Shown in pieces: positions 30,189 to 41,500 of a DNA stretch of 64,000 bases. The DNA lies in contig OX387205.1 in the NCBI GenBank assembly GCA_947561715.1, forward strand, positions 5,771,001-5,835,000. Reading direction: 5' to 3'. This DNA is from Ascidia mentula (taxonomy: Eukaryota > Chordata > Ascidiacea > Phlebobranchia > Ascidiidae). How positions within the stretch are numbered: the first letter of the stretch is position 1; each line of letters opens with the position of its first letter. Under the pieces are notes generated by a model, which saw only the letters and a program-made list of their open reading frames with translations, made no database searches and was not told the DNA's origin. The translations under genes were made by a program, and so were the position numbers.

Positions 30189-33100
30189 GAATTTGACATG
30201 ATTCTCCGAACATTAGTGTATATAATTCAATTAATAACATCATTAGCTGAATTTACACATGCGAAAAAAATATATTTTATTTTCTTGTTTATTTTGTGTG
30301 TATTGTTATGTTGTGTTTTATTGCAAAGTTAGGACCATTGTTCTTAACAACACTGAAAGTGAAAAAAACAAGTAGAAAGTGTTGGATTATCACGTTGTCA
30401 TCAGTGCTAAATACGGCTCTTTTTTTGTTATATCAACGTTTCGGCCACCATGCAGCAGCCTTCATCAGGATGTGCATGTGTTCATCATATTCTGATAAAG
30501 GCTGGTGCATTGTGGCCGAAAGGTTGATATATTAAAATCATTGGCAGAAGAGCCGTATTGCAGCAATAAAACCCGTCTGGCAGCATCAGTAGTAATTTAT
30601 GTTGTCATCAGTTTGCTGATTTGTTGAACTTTACTTCGGATTTTGAAGCGGTGCGCTAAGACTGATAAAACTCGAGGTTATGTTATATCTTTCTCTGTAC
30701 TGGTTTCAAGTTTGATTTGAAATATATGGCGATTGATTGTTTCATTTCAGCCCATTATATCGCTTTGGCACATTATCATTTACGATGTTTTTTTCACCTG
30801 CTTTCAAACAGGTTGTTGAAATTCAGGCGGTGGTTAATAGCGATACTCTGTATGTAAGACTATACAGACACAGGAAGCCAATATAATAATAATGAAGTTA
30901 TTTTGTTTCGCATCAAGGCCAATGTACGCAACAACATCCACCAGGTTTTTGCGCATTTATTTTTGTCTCAGTTGGTTTGCTACGATAACTTATTTATTTG
31001 GGTAATCCCGAACTACATAAGTAAGAACTTCGGACATGGTTTAATATTACTAATGTATTTTTGCAAACAGCATGGCCAAAATCAAACAAAATAATACACA
31101 GTACGCCTATCACCTATCCTTGACCATAGCTTTACACTTGCGATGCAACGCATAAGACCACAGGTTAAGAGCCCATCAGCTGTGAAACCGCATGTGAATC
31201 TTTCTCCGTTCTGGCTCCATGGAGCGGAAAGCTTATTTAGGAAAAACAATGATGTGAACAAAAAAATAAAGATTTAAAAGTTTCGTTGGGCGAACCTGCA
31301 CGTATTGTGAGTGTTTAAATCAGTGATTCAACATAAATAAAGTGTCTACATAATCCTTTACATAAAATGTACGGACGTGTTTCTCAACCCTTGTGCCACT
31401 GATAAATATTTTAAGTTGTTAGTTTTCTTGAGTATAGTAAACTTTACGTCGCTTTGTAGTCGAACATGCGACCAAGGTCTTTCTGCTTGGTTTAACAGCA
31501 TTATTTGTTTATTACTTTAAATGAAAGCTAGTTAGAGGCCCAAAAAATAAGTTTAAAATTGCAATGAAGGTAACACAAACTGAATTTCCTAAAATTAAAC
31601 TTTTTATGCGAGAACCTGCAGGTATGCGGGTTTCGACTCGATTAATCATTGACTGAATAAACACAGCATAGGTTAGGGTTGGACTCTATCTTGAGAATAT
31701 TTCAGTGAATTACGACATAAAAGCTTGAATAAGAGCTTGTTCATTGCAGAATTTAAAGCAAATAGCTAGATATGGTGCACAAAAATTCAGAATCTACGAA
31801 ACGTCCTCCTTAAAGTTACCTTTTGTGTTAGCAGGTAACTTGAAATCAAGGTTTGAACTCAATGTGGGTATGTCGCTGTTTTTATCACTTTCTATATTTT
31901 GTATGATTTCTTATGCAGTTGTTATTTGTCATCGTTCTGCTTTCTGCAACTTGCAGATGTTGAAAAGCATTTCACGCTCGGGTTTAAAAATTAATTAAAT
32001 TGAACTTCACATGCAGAACGTTAAGTATATACAGCTTGCGATACACATGTTATAGTACAACAAAAATATGCACCCTTATGCCGCCAGGCTCAACTACATC
32101 TCAAAAACTAAAAAACGTCGTTTTTTGCAATGTACGCAGTCTTTTGATGTATTTGGTGGATTGCTTGTTCAAAAATGAACAACAAATAGCCCATCAGACA
32201 CCAGAACGTTGTTGTAACAAATTGTGCTGTATGATGAAGATCTGACCTTAACGTTTTTGAGTTTTTTGTTACTGGTTCAAACTTTGGCTGGGCATAAAAT
32301 TAGAAATCACATGATATAAAGTTTAAGTGATTTCTGTCTTGTATATTTTGTTTATTTCCCAAAGTCAAATCAAATCATGTGCATACGCTAATGAACAATG
32401 CACAAAATAAATGGAATATCACGGGCACCGATAAAACCATCAAGGTTATCAATACAAACACCCATAAACACCCAGTGCCGCCACGTACGCAATGTCCCTT
32501 GACAAACATTAACCTGCTGTACATTAGATAGTTACTAAAGGGCAAGTTGTCTCACCCACGACATTGAATTAATTGAGCGATGTGTGTTTACTGTGGTAAG
32601 AACAGCCAGCAGGTAAACACAGGCCCACGTAAGTATTGTCAGAAATGTAAAATCGGTATACACAATACATTGTATACAACATCAAAAATATGAACATTGA
32701 GGCGAGGTTATGGGAGTGCTATTTTGTTGGTGACTGATGACATCCGAGTGTGCGCCTTATACTGTATCTAGTAATGCAATATACATTTTGAAAGCCGTCT
32801 GCCACAGAAGATAAAAAAGCTGCTTTCAACGGTATTCTGCCTTGACGCAGAAATCTCTTTTTCTCCCCTCCCAAGTATTTGTACTGAGTACAAAAATAAG
32901 AGATTGTGTGGAATGTGAAAATCGTGAGAACCGCAGTTGATGACATAAAGCCTTCAAGTGATTTGATACCGCGGAATAAAGTTATTATACAATATTAAAT
33001 TTCGCACTTAATGATCGCTTGAATTTTCCATGTTATACATATACTTATGGTTTGCTACCTGGCCGTGTCCCGGTGTATCTGTATTTTCCAGAATTTATAG

Positions 33101-34828
33101 TGGCATCATATATCGTCTGGGAAGTATTGTGTTTGCATTTCTGCAACGCTAAGTGCTAAAGCACTTCGCAAACATTATAAACACTGAGAACAGAGGGGGC
33201 TTCAAGGCCTTTTTAGTAATTGACATAACCTTTTGGGTCAATGTGATAAATACTGTTTAGCATTTTTAAGTGGTATACGAATCCCGTTTCCAAGAGACAT
33301 CAAAATATACTTTAACAAATTAAACATGCGTAAAAATCATGTTGCCAAACCTAAACGTCGTAAAGAAAAGCCTAAGTTACAAAAATATGCAGGATTTAAA
33401 AAATGGCGATGAAAATATTACTATTAACAAACATTCAGCCCGAAATTCTGTATAAATGACATTCCAGTGTTGACACGAAGCAAATATAAAATTGTTTTCA
33501 AAGGCAAGCGATTCTAAGTTTATGCGCGAGACAGAAACGCAATTGACAATTGGTATGCGAAGCGTGTTATTAACGTTCAACGAAGCGTGGATCGAGAGTC
33601 AACAACTTTGGATAAATTTTAAATGTTACTAGAACAACTTTGTGTCCACGCTTCTGGTTTTAGAAAACTTGTTTCGCTTTTTATTAAAGCATCTTCAGTT
33701 CTACAAACAAAATAAACAGAAAAGACATAGTTAGACGCTAAAAATGATAAAACGATAAAACTGGCCGAACAGTAGAAACCTCTGGTGCTAACATACTGCA
33801 CGACGCTCTGATCAGATGTTACAAGCTTGTAATCATTTTTAGCGTCTAACTATGTCTTTTCTGTTTATTTTGTTTGTAGAACTGAAGATGCTTTAATAAA
33901 AAGCGAAACAAGTTTTCTAAAATCAGAAGCGTGGACACAAAGTTGTTCTAGTAACATTTAAAATTGAATTGATGGTTAACTTGTGTCACGTGAAGGAAGT
34001 GCTGCTGGTTAGGTAGATTTCATGAAGTAAAAACATTTTATTGCAACTTTGGATAACAATGAATATTGGGCGACGACAAAGCGCACGTTGCCCAACTTCA
34101 ATGTATAATTTCCGATTCTGTGCACATTTGTAAATTGAGACGCCGATTGTAATCACCAGCACAAGAATTAGCGTGTGGTTTCATGCTAGGCTCCAACGAT
34201 TTTGGTTTTGCTGATGTTGGAAGTTTCTGGTGGTGTTAACAGTTAGGTCTACGAATGGCGTTTGTGCTGGTGGTCTGCGTAGTAACATTTAATGAAAAAT
34301 GATGTCTCTGCAAGGAGGGAAAAATCGTTATTAGCCATTTGCAAAAATGCAATAAAACTGAATGTGGTAGGCATGCAACGCAGCACGCAGCTGTTAATGC
34401 TAGAAAGGGTGCAGTTTTGACATATATGACCAATTATTTTTGATATAAATCTTCTGCCAAAAGTTGTGGATATTACTCGTCATGTAGCTACTGGCTTAAT
34501 TTCGAAACCAAGTTGTATTTGAAGGAAGGATTATTAAAATCCCAATCTGCAAGAACCAGCATGTGCAAAAATAAAAAACCGAAACAAACCAAAACAAAAG
34601 AAAGAATTTTCGAGTATTAAGTTTTATATGAAACCAACACAAATTTTATCACGTTTAACTCTGGTCGTTCTGAATCAGAAAAAAATAGTCTTATTTGTTA
34701 GTTGAAATGAAGCAAAACTTTGCATAAAACTAGTAAAGCATACTTGAATATGAGCATTTGAGAGTCAATTCGTTTTGTTGTGCATTGCTTTACCAATGAA
34801 CATGCTTTTGCATAGATCGCTTTGGACT
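30189..34828 (+). repeat. Tandem array unit 1
   Basis: The unit begins in the 3' flank of gene C and ends where a relic of the last sulfotransferase exon starts (34829). It matches unit 3 (37280-41500) almost base for base over 32000-33600 (offset about 7130) apart from one 440-bp insertion. It includes foldback copy 30403-30567. The short frame at 32000-32245, identical in unit 3, has no recognised function. Nothing in the unit looks like a conserved gene. Confidence 0.75.
33617..34043. mobile_element. Snap-back element insertion, 427 bp, 13-bp target duplication
   Basis: The flanks carry an exact 13-base direct repeat CAACTTTGGATAA (33604-33616 and 34044-34056). Unit 3 holds the uninterrupted site at about 40733 (one copy of that sequence). 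Inside are inverted arms of about 133 bases (33616-33748 and 33832-33965). Each contains the PLE-tail-like motif CTGAAGATGCTTT...AAAGCGAAAC. The element is non-coding. Target duplications of this size and inverted tail copies are known for PLE-derived insertions. Confidence 0.85.
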
Positions 34829-34897
34829 TTAAACAAGTTGTACCAAGTTTACAAGTGGGACTTTGAAATGTTTGCTTATGATAAATCTGAACCATAG
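34829..34897 (+). pseudogene. Relic of sulfotransferase last exon (tail 23 codons), unit 1/2 junction
   Basis: The sequence encodes LNKLYQVYKWDFEMFAYD and the following KSEP-stop, matching gene B exon 5, joined on its left to unrelated array sequence (GATCGCTTTGGAC). There is no splice acceptor or upstream exon, so it is only a breakpoint marker. Confidence 0.85.
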
Positions 34898-37279
34898 AAA
34901 AGATTCCCAAAACAGTAATGTATGCAATTCAATTAATAACATCTTTAGCTTAATTTACACATGCGAAAATAATATATTTTATTTTGTTATTTATTTTGTA
35001 TGTATTGTTATATTGTGTTTTATAGCAGAGTTATGACCATTGTTCTTAACAACACAGATAGAGTTGTCAGAAAAAACAAACAAAAAGTGTTAGATTATCA
35101 CGTTGTCATCATTGCTGCAATACGTACGGCTCTTCTGGCAATAATTTATCATATTAAAGTTTCGGCCAACATCATCATATTCTGATAAAGGCTGCTGCAT
35201 TGTGGCTGAAAGGTTGATGTAATAAAATTATTGCCAGAAGAGCCGTATTGCAGCAATATAACATGCCTGGCAGCATCAGTAGTAATTTATGTTGTCATTA
35301 GTTTGCTGATTTGTTGAACTTTACTTCGGATTTTGAAACGGTGCGCTAAGACTGATAAAACTCAAACTCAAACTAAGACTGAGATTATGTTATATCTTTC
35401 TCTGTACTGGTTTCAAGTTTGATTTGAAATATATGGCGATTGATTGTGCTTCATTTCAGCCCATTAAATCGCTTTGGCACCTTATCGTTTACGAGGTTTC
35501 TTTCACCTGCTTTCAAACAGGTTGTTGAAATTCAGGCGGTGGTTAATAGCGATACTCTGTATGTAAGACAATACAGACACAGGAAGCCAATATAATAATA
35601 ATGACGTTATTTTGTTTCGCATCAAGGCCAATGTACGCAACAACATCCACCAGGTTTTTGCGCATTTATTTTTGTCTCAGTTGGTTTGCTACGATAACTT
35701 ATTTATTTGGGTAATCCCGAATTAAGCACTAAATATATATATATATTTTTTTCGGTCACAAAAACTTATATTCTCATCCGTTTTACCAGTGTGGAATTTT
35801 AAAGGTAAATTGCCCCCACTCAAAATTTTCGCCAAACGTTATCGCGTGCCACCTGGAAAGGGTTAACGCAGTGCTTTTCAACCTTTTTACAGACTGTCCG
35901 CCCTTTTGTTTGCGGCACGAAAGTTTTATCCGCACAATGTGGCCTAACGCATTAAATGGTTGTGTTTTTTAATTACTCCAGAACGTCAATTACTGATACT
36001 AACAGTCAGGTTAAACAACAGAATACACAGAATATTTTGGGTAAAGAACATTACCATCAATAAGAGCTAACCCGTACTGTCTGCTCCAATATCACAAAGG
36101 AAATTTCAGTAACGCAGGAGTGTTTCATATATTTCTTTTCAAGAAATTAATTCTGGAGAAATTATAGCAATCAGTTTTCTTTGGCTGAAATTTTAAAACA
36201 AACCGCTCTACAGAGTGAGTTGAAATCAAGCCCAACATGTAGGCTCCAACCCAAAAGTTTTGTGAAGCCCAAACCATGTCCGGAAAAGATTTATTCAACC
36301 ATAAGCCCGAACTTGACTCGAGCACCCAGGCACGACATAGGCCTAAAACTCCTAAACACTCGGTACAAAAACGCATCATCTGTTGTCGAAAAGTTCAGAA
36401 ATAAAGTACGACCCGGATTATGATTTTGTGCGTTCTGCGGCATGAAGGCGTCAATACGATCGGCCTTTATAATAGTTAGATCTCCCAGGTTGGTTAATGC
36501 AAAATTATATGCGCTCATTAGTCACATAACTATATTACATCACATTATCCAAATGCCGTCAATAACGATTCCAAACGCTTGAGAAGCGGTGACGCACTCA
36601 ACAAAATTTTGTGACGATGTGGTCAAAAAATGGTTGCCTGGGGCGTGTGGTTTCATACTAGGCTCCAACGATTTTGGTTTTGCTGATGTTGGAAGTGTCT
36701 AGTGGTGTTAAGAGTTAGGTCTACGAATGGCGTTTGTGCTGGTGGTCTGCGTAGTAACATTTGCAAGGAGGCATAAATGTTATCAGCCGTTTGCAAAAAT
36801 GCAATAAAACTAAATATGGTAGACATGCAACGCAGCACGCAGCTGTTAATGCTGGAAAGGGTGTAGTTTTGAAATGTACGACCAATTATTTTTGATATAA
36901 ATCTTCTGCCGAAAGTTGTGGATATTACTCGTCATGTGGCTACTGGCTTAATTTCGAAACCAAGTTGTATTTGAAGGAAGGATTATTAAAATCCTAATCT
37001 GCAAGAACCAGCATGTGCAAAAACAAAAAACCTAAACAAACCAAAATAAAGAAAGAATTTTCGAGTATTAACTTTTATATGAAACCAACACAAATTTTAT
37101 CACGTTTAACTCTGGTCGTTCTGAATCAGAAAAAAATAGTCTTATTTGTTAGTTGAAATGAAGCAAAACTTTGCATAAAACTAGTAAAGCATACTTGAAT
37201 ATGAGCATTTGAGAGTCAATTCGTTTTGTTGTGCATTGCTTTACCAATGAACATGATTTTGCATAGATCGCTTTGGACT
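34898..37279 (+). repeat. Tandem array unit 2, centre replaced
   Basis: 34898-35725 matches the start of units 1 and 3, including foldback copy 35111-35257. 36640-37279 matches their end. Between them, 35726-36640 is private to this unit. It begins at an AT dinucleotide run (35731-35750) and contains a hAT-like end (CAGTGCTTTTCAACC at 35879) and frames of about 80 codons that I do not recognise. The middle 3 kb of the normal unit is missing. Confidence 0.7.
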
Positions 37280-37348
37280 TTAAATAAGTTGTACCAAGTT
37301 TACAAGTGGGACTTTGAAATGTTTGGTTATGATAAATCTGAACCATAG
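37280..37348 (+). pseudogene. Relic of sulfotransferase last exon, unit 2/3 junction
   Basis: This is the same 23-codon tail and the same left breakpoint as at 34829, with AAC to AAT and GCT to GGT changes. An identical breakpoint at two junctions means the array grew by unequal exchange from one initial event. Confidence 0.85.
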
Positions 37349-40300
37349 AAAAGATTCCCAAAACAGTAATGTATGCAATTCAATTAATAACATCTTTAGC
37401 TTAATTTACACATGCGAAAACAATATATTTTATTTTGTTATTTATTTTGTATGTATTGTTATATTGTGTTTTATAGCAGAGTTATGACCATTGTTCTTAA
37501 CAACACAGATAGTGTTGTCACAAAAACAAATAAAAAGTGTTAGATTATCATGTTGTCATCATTGCTGCAATACGTACGGCTCTTCTGGCAATAATTTATC
37601 ATATTAAAGTTTCGGGCAACATCATCATATTCTGATAAAGGCTGCTGCATTGTGGCTGAAAGGTTGATATAATAAAATTATTGCCAGAAGAGCCGTATTG
37701 CAGCAATAAAACATGCCTGGCAGCATCAGTAGTAATTTATGTTGTCATTAGTTTGATGATTTGTTGAACTTTACTTCGGATTTGGAAAAGGTGCCCTAAG
37801 ACTGAGAAAACTCGAGGTTATGTTATATCTTTCTCTGTACTGGTTTCAAGTTTGATTTGAAATATATGGCGATTGATTGTGCTTCATTTCAGCCCATTAA
37901 ATCGCTTTGGCATATTATCGTTTACGACTGGTGTTTTCGCTTGCTTTCAAACAGGTTGTTAATATTCAGGAGGTGGTTCATAGCGATACTCTGTATGTAA
38001 GACAATACAGACACAGGAAGCCAATATAATAATAATGACGTTATGTTGTTTCGCATCAAGGCCAATGTACGCAATAACATTCACCAGGTTTTTGCGCATT
38101 TATGTTTGAGTCGGTTGGTTTGCTACGATAACTTATTTATTTGGGTAATCCCGAACTACATAAGTAAAAACTTCGGACATGGTTTAATATTACTAATGTA
38201 TTTTTGCAAACTGCATGGCCAAAATCAAACAAAATAATACACAGTACGCCTATCACCTACCCTTGACCATAGCTTGATAGTTGCGATGCAACGCACAAGA
38301 CCAGAGGTTGGGAGCCCACAGCTGTAAAACCGCATGTGAATCTTTCTCCATTCTGGCTCAATGGAGCGGAAAGTTTAATTTAGGAAAAACAATGATGTGA
38401 ATAAAAATAAAGATTTAAAAGTTTCTGCACGCATTGTAAGTGTTTAAATCAGTGATTCAACATCAATAAAGTGTCAACATAATCCTTTACATAAAATGTT
38501 GGGACGTGTTTCTTAACCCTTGTGCCACTGATAAATATTTTAAGTTGTTAGTTTTCTTGAGTATAGTAAACTTTACGACGCTTTGTAGTCGAACATGCGA
38601 CCAAGGTCTTTCTGCTTGGTTTTAACAGCATTGTTTGTTTATTATTTAAAATGAAAGCTAGGTAGAGGCCCAAAAAATAAGTTTGAAATTGCAATGAAGG
38701 TAACACAAACTGAATTTCCCAAAATAAAACTTTTTATGCGAGAACCTGCAGGTATGCGGGTTTTGACTCGATTAATCATTGACTGATAAATACAGCATAG
38801 GTTAGGGTTGGATTCTATCTTGATAATATTTCAGTGAATTACGACATAAAAGCTTGAATAAGAGCTTGTTCATTGTGCAATTTTAAGCAAATAGCTAGAT
38901 ATGGTGCACAAAAATTGAGAATCTACAAAAAGTCTACCGAAAAGTTACCTTTTGTGTGAGCAGGTAACTTGAAATCAAGGTTTGAACTCAATGTGGGTTT
39001 GTTGCTGTTTTTATCACTTTCTATACTTTGTATGATTTCTTATGCAGTTGTTATTTGTCATCGTTCTGCTTTCTGCAACTTGCAGATGTTAAATAGCATT
39101 GCACGCTCGGGTTTAAAAATTAAATAAATTGAACTTCACATGCAGAACGTTAAGTATATACAGCTTGCGATACACATGTTATAGTACAACAAAAATATGC
39201 ACCCTTATGCCGCCAGGCTCAACTACATCTCAAAAACTAAAAAACGTCGTTTTTTGCAATGTACGCAGTCTTTTGATGTATTTGGTGGATTGCTTGTTCA
39301 AAAATGAACAACAAATAGCCCATCAGACACCAGAACGTTGTTGTAACAAATTGTGCTGTATGATGAAGATCTGACCTTTACGTTTTTGAGTTTTTTGTTA
39401 CTGGTTCAAACTTTGGCTGGGCATAAAATCAGAAATCACATGATATAAAGTTTAAGTGATTTCTGTCTTGTATATTTTGTTTATTTCCCAAAGTCAAATC
39501 AAATCATGTGCATACGCTAATGAACAATGCACAAAATAAATGGAATATCACGGGCAACGATAAAACCATTAAGGTTATCAATACAAACACCCATAAACAC
39601 CCAGTGCCGCCACGTACGCAATGTCCCTTGACAAACATTAACCTGCTGTACATTAGATAGTTACTAAAGGGCAAGTTGTCTCACCCACGACATTGAATTA
39701 ATTGAGCGATGTGTGTTTACTGTGGTAAGAACAGCCAGCAGGTAAACACAGGCCCACGTAAGTATTGTCAGAAATGTAAAATCGGTATACACAATACATT
39801 GTATACAACATCAAAAATATGAACATTGAGGCGAGGTGATGGGAGTGATATTTTGTTGGTGACTGATGACATCCGAGTGTGCGCCTTATACTGTATCTAG
39901 TAATGCAATATACAGTTTGAAAGCCGTCTGCCACAGAAGATAAAAAAAGCTGCTTTCAACGGTATTCTGCCTTGACGCAGAAATCTCTTTTTCTCCCCTC
40001 CCAAGTATTTGTACTGAGTACAAAAATACGAGATTGTGTGGAATGTGAAAATCGTGAGAACCGCAGTTGATGACAAAAAGCCTTCAAGTGATTTGATACC
40101 GCGGAATAAAGTTATTATACAATATTAAATTTCGCACTTAAAGATCGCTTGAATTTTCCATGTTATACATATACTTATGGTTTGCTACCTGGCCGTGTCC
40201 CGGTGTATCTGTATTTTCCAGAATTTATAGTGGCATCATATATCGTCTGGGAAGTATTGTGTTTGCATTTCTGCAACGCTAAGTGCTAAAGCACTTCGCA

Positions 40301-41500
40301 AACATTATAAACACTGAGAACAGAGGGGGCTTCAAGGCCTTTTTAGTAATTGACATAACCTTTTGGGTCAATGTGATAAATACTGTTTAGCATTTTTAAG
40401 TGGTATACGAATCCCGTTTCCAAGAGACATCAAAATATACTTTAACAAATTAAACATGCGTAAAAATCATGTTGCCAAACCTAAACGTCGTAAAGAAAAG
40501 CCTAAGTTACAAAAATATGCAGGATTTAAAAAATGGCGATGAAAATATTACTATTAACAAACATTCAGCCCGAAATTCTGTATAAATGACATTCCAGTGT
40601 TGACACGAAGCAAATATAAAATTGTTTTCAAAGGCAAGCGATTCTAAGTTTATGCGCGAGACAGAAACGCAATTGACAATTGGTATGCGAAGCGTGTTAT
40701 TAACGTTCAACGAAACGTGGATCGAGAGTCAACAACTTTGGATAACAATGAATTTTGGGCGACGACAACGCGCACGTCGCCCAACTTCAATGTATAATTT
40801 CCGATTCTGTGCACATTTGTAAATTGAGATGCCGATTGTAATCATCAGCACAAGAGTTAGCGTGTGGTTTCATGCTAGGCTCCAACGATTTTGGTTTTGC
40901 TGATGTTGGAAGTTTCTGGTGGTGTTAACAGTTAGGTCTACGAATGGCGTTTGTGCTGGTGGTCTGCGTAGTAACATTTAATGAAAAATGATGGCTCTGC
41001 AAGGAGGGAAAAATCGTTATTAGCCATTTGCAAAAATGCAATAAAACTGAATGTGGTAGGCATGCAACGCAGCACGCAGCTGTTAATGCTAGAAAGGGTG
41101 CAGTTTTGACATATATGACCAATTATTTTTGATATAAATCTTTTGCCGAAAGTTGTGGATATTACTCGTCATGTAGCTACTGGCTTAATTTCAAAACCAA
41201 GTTGTATTTGAAGGAAGGATTATTAAAAACCTAATCTGCAAGAACCACCATATGCAAAATTAAAAAACCTAAACAAACCAAACCAAAAGAAAGAATTATC
41301 TTTTATATCAAACCAAATTTTATTACGTTTAACTCTGGTCGTTCTGACTCGGAAAAAAATTAGTCTTATTTGTCAGTTTAAATGAAGCAAAACTTTGAAT
41401 AAAACTAGTAAAGCATACTTGAATATGAGCATTTGAGAATCAGGCCGTTTTGTTGTGCATTGCTTTACCAATGAATATGCTTTTGCATAGATCGCTTTGA
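37349..41500 (+). repeat. Tandem array unit 3
   Basis: Full-length unit with foldback copy 37561-37707 and the empty insertion site near 40733. Identity to unit 1 is very high, so duplication or gene conversion is recent, or the two are haplotype copies joined during assembly. No gene is recognised. Confidence 0.75.

Larger units (their letters stand above)
26148..31100 (+). repeat. Direct segmental duplicate 2 carrying sulfotransferase gene C
   Basis: Same block as 16715-21700. Compared with it, this copy lacks the 17.5-18.1 kb PLE-tail-like insert upstream of the gene (the flank passes from about 27060 straight to the part matching 18050). It has an extra inserted stretch in intron 3 around 28870-29170. 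Its right side runs directly into the tandem array. Confidence 0.8.

Noticed and set aside
32140-32245. Cysteine spacing resembling an insulin-like peptide (C-x11-C, later CC-x3-C) in a short frame repeated in three array units
   Set aside because: The conserved glycine after the first cysteine, the leucine pattern and the final A-chain cysteine are missing. There is no signal peptide. The frame relative to the upstream ATG differs between units, and changes between units do not favour synonymous sites.
35879-36100. A complete hAT MITE in unit 2
   Set aside because: A left end (CAGTGCTTTTCAACC) is visible, but no matching right end or 8-bp duplication was found.
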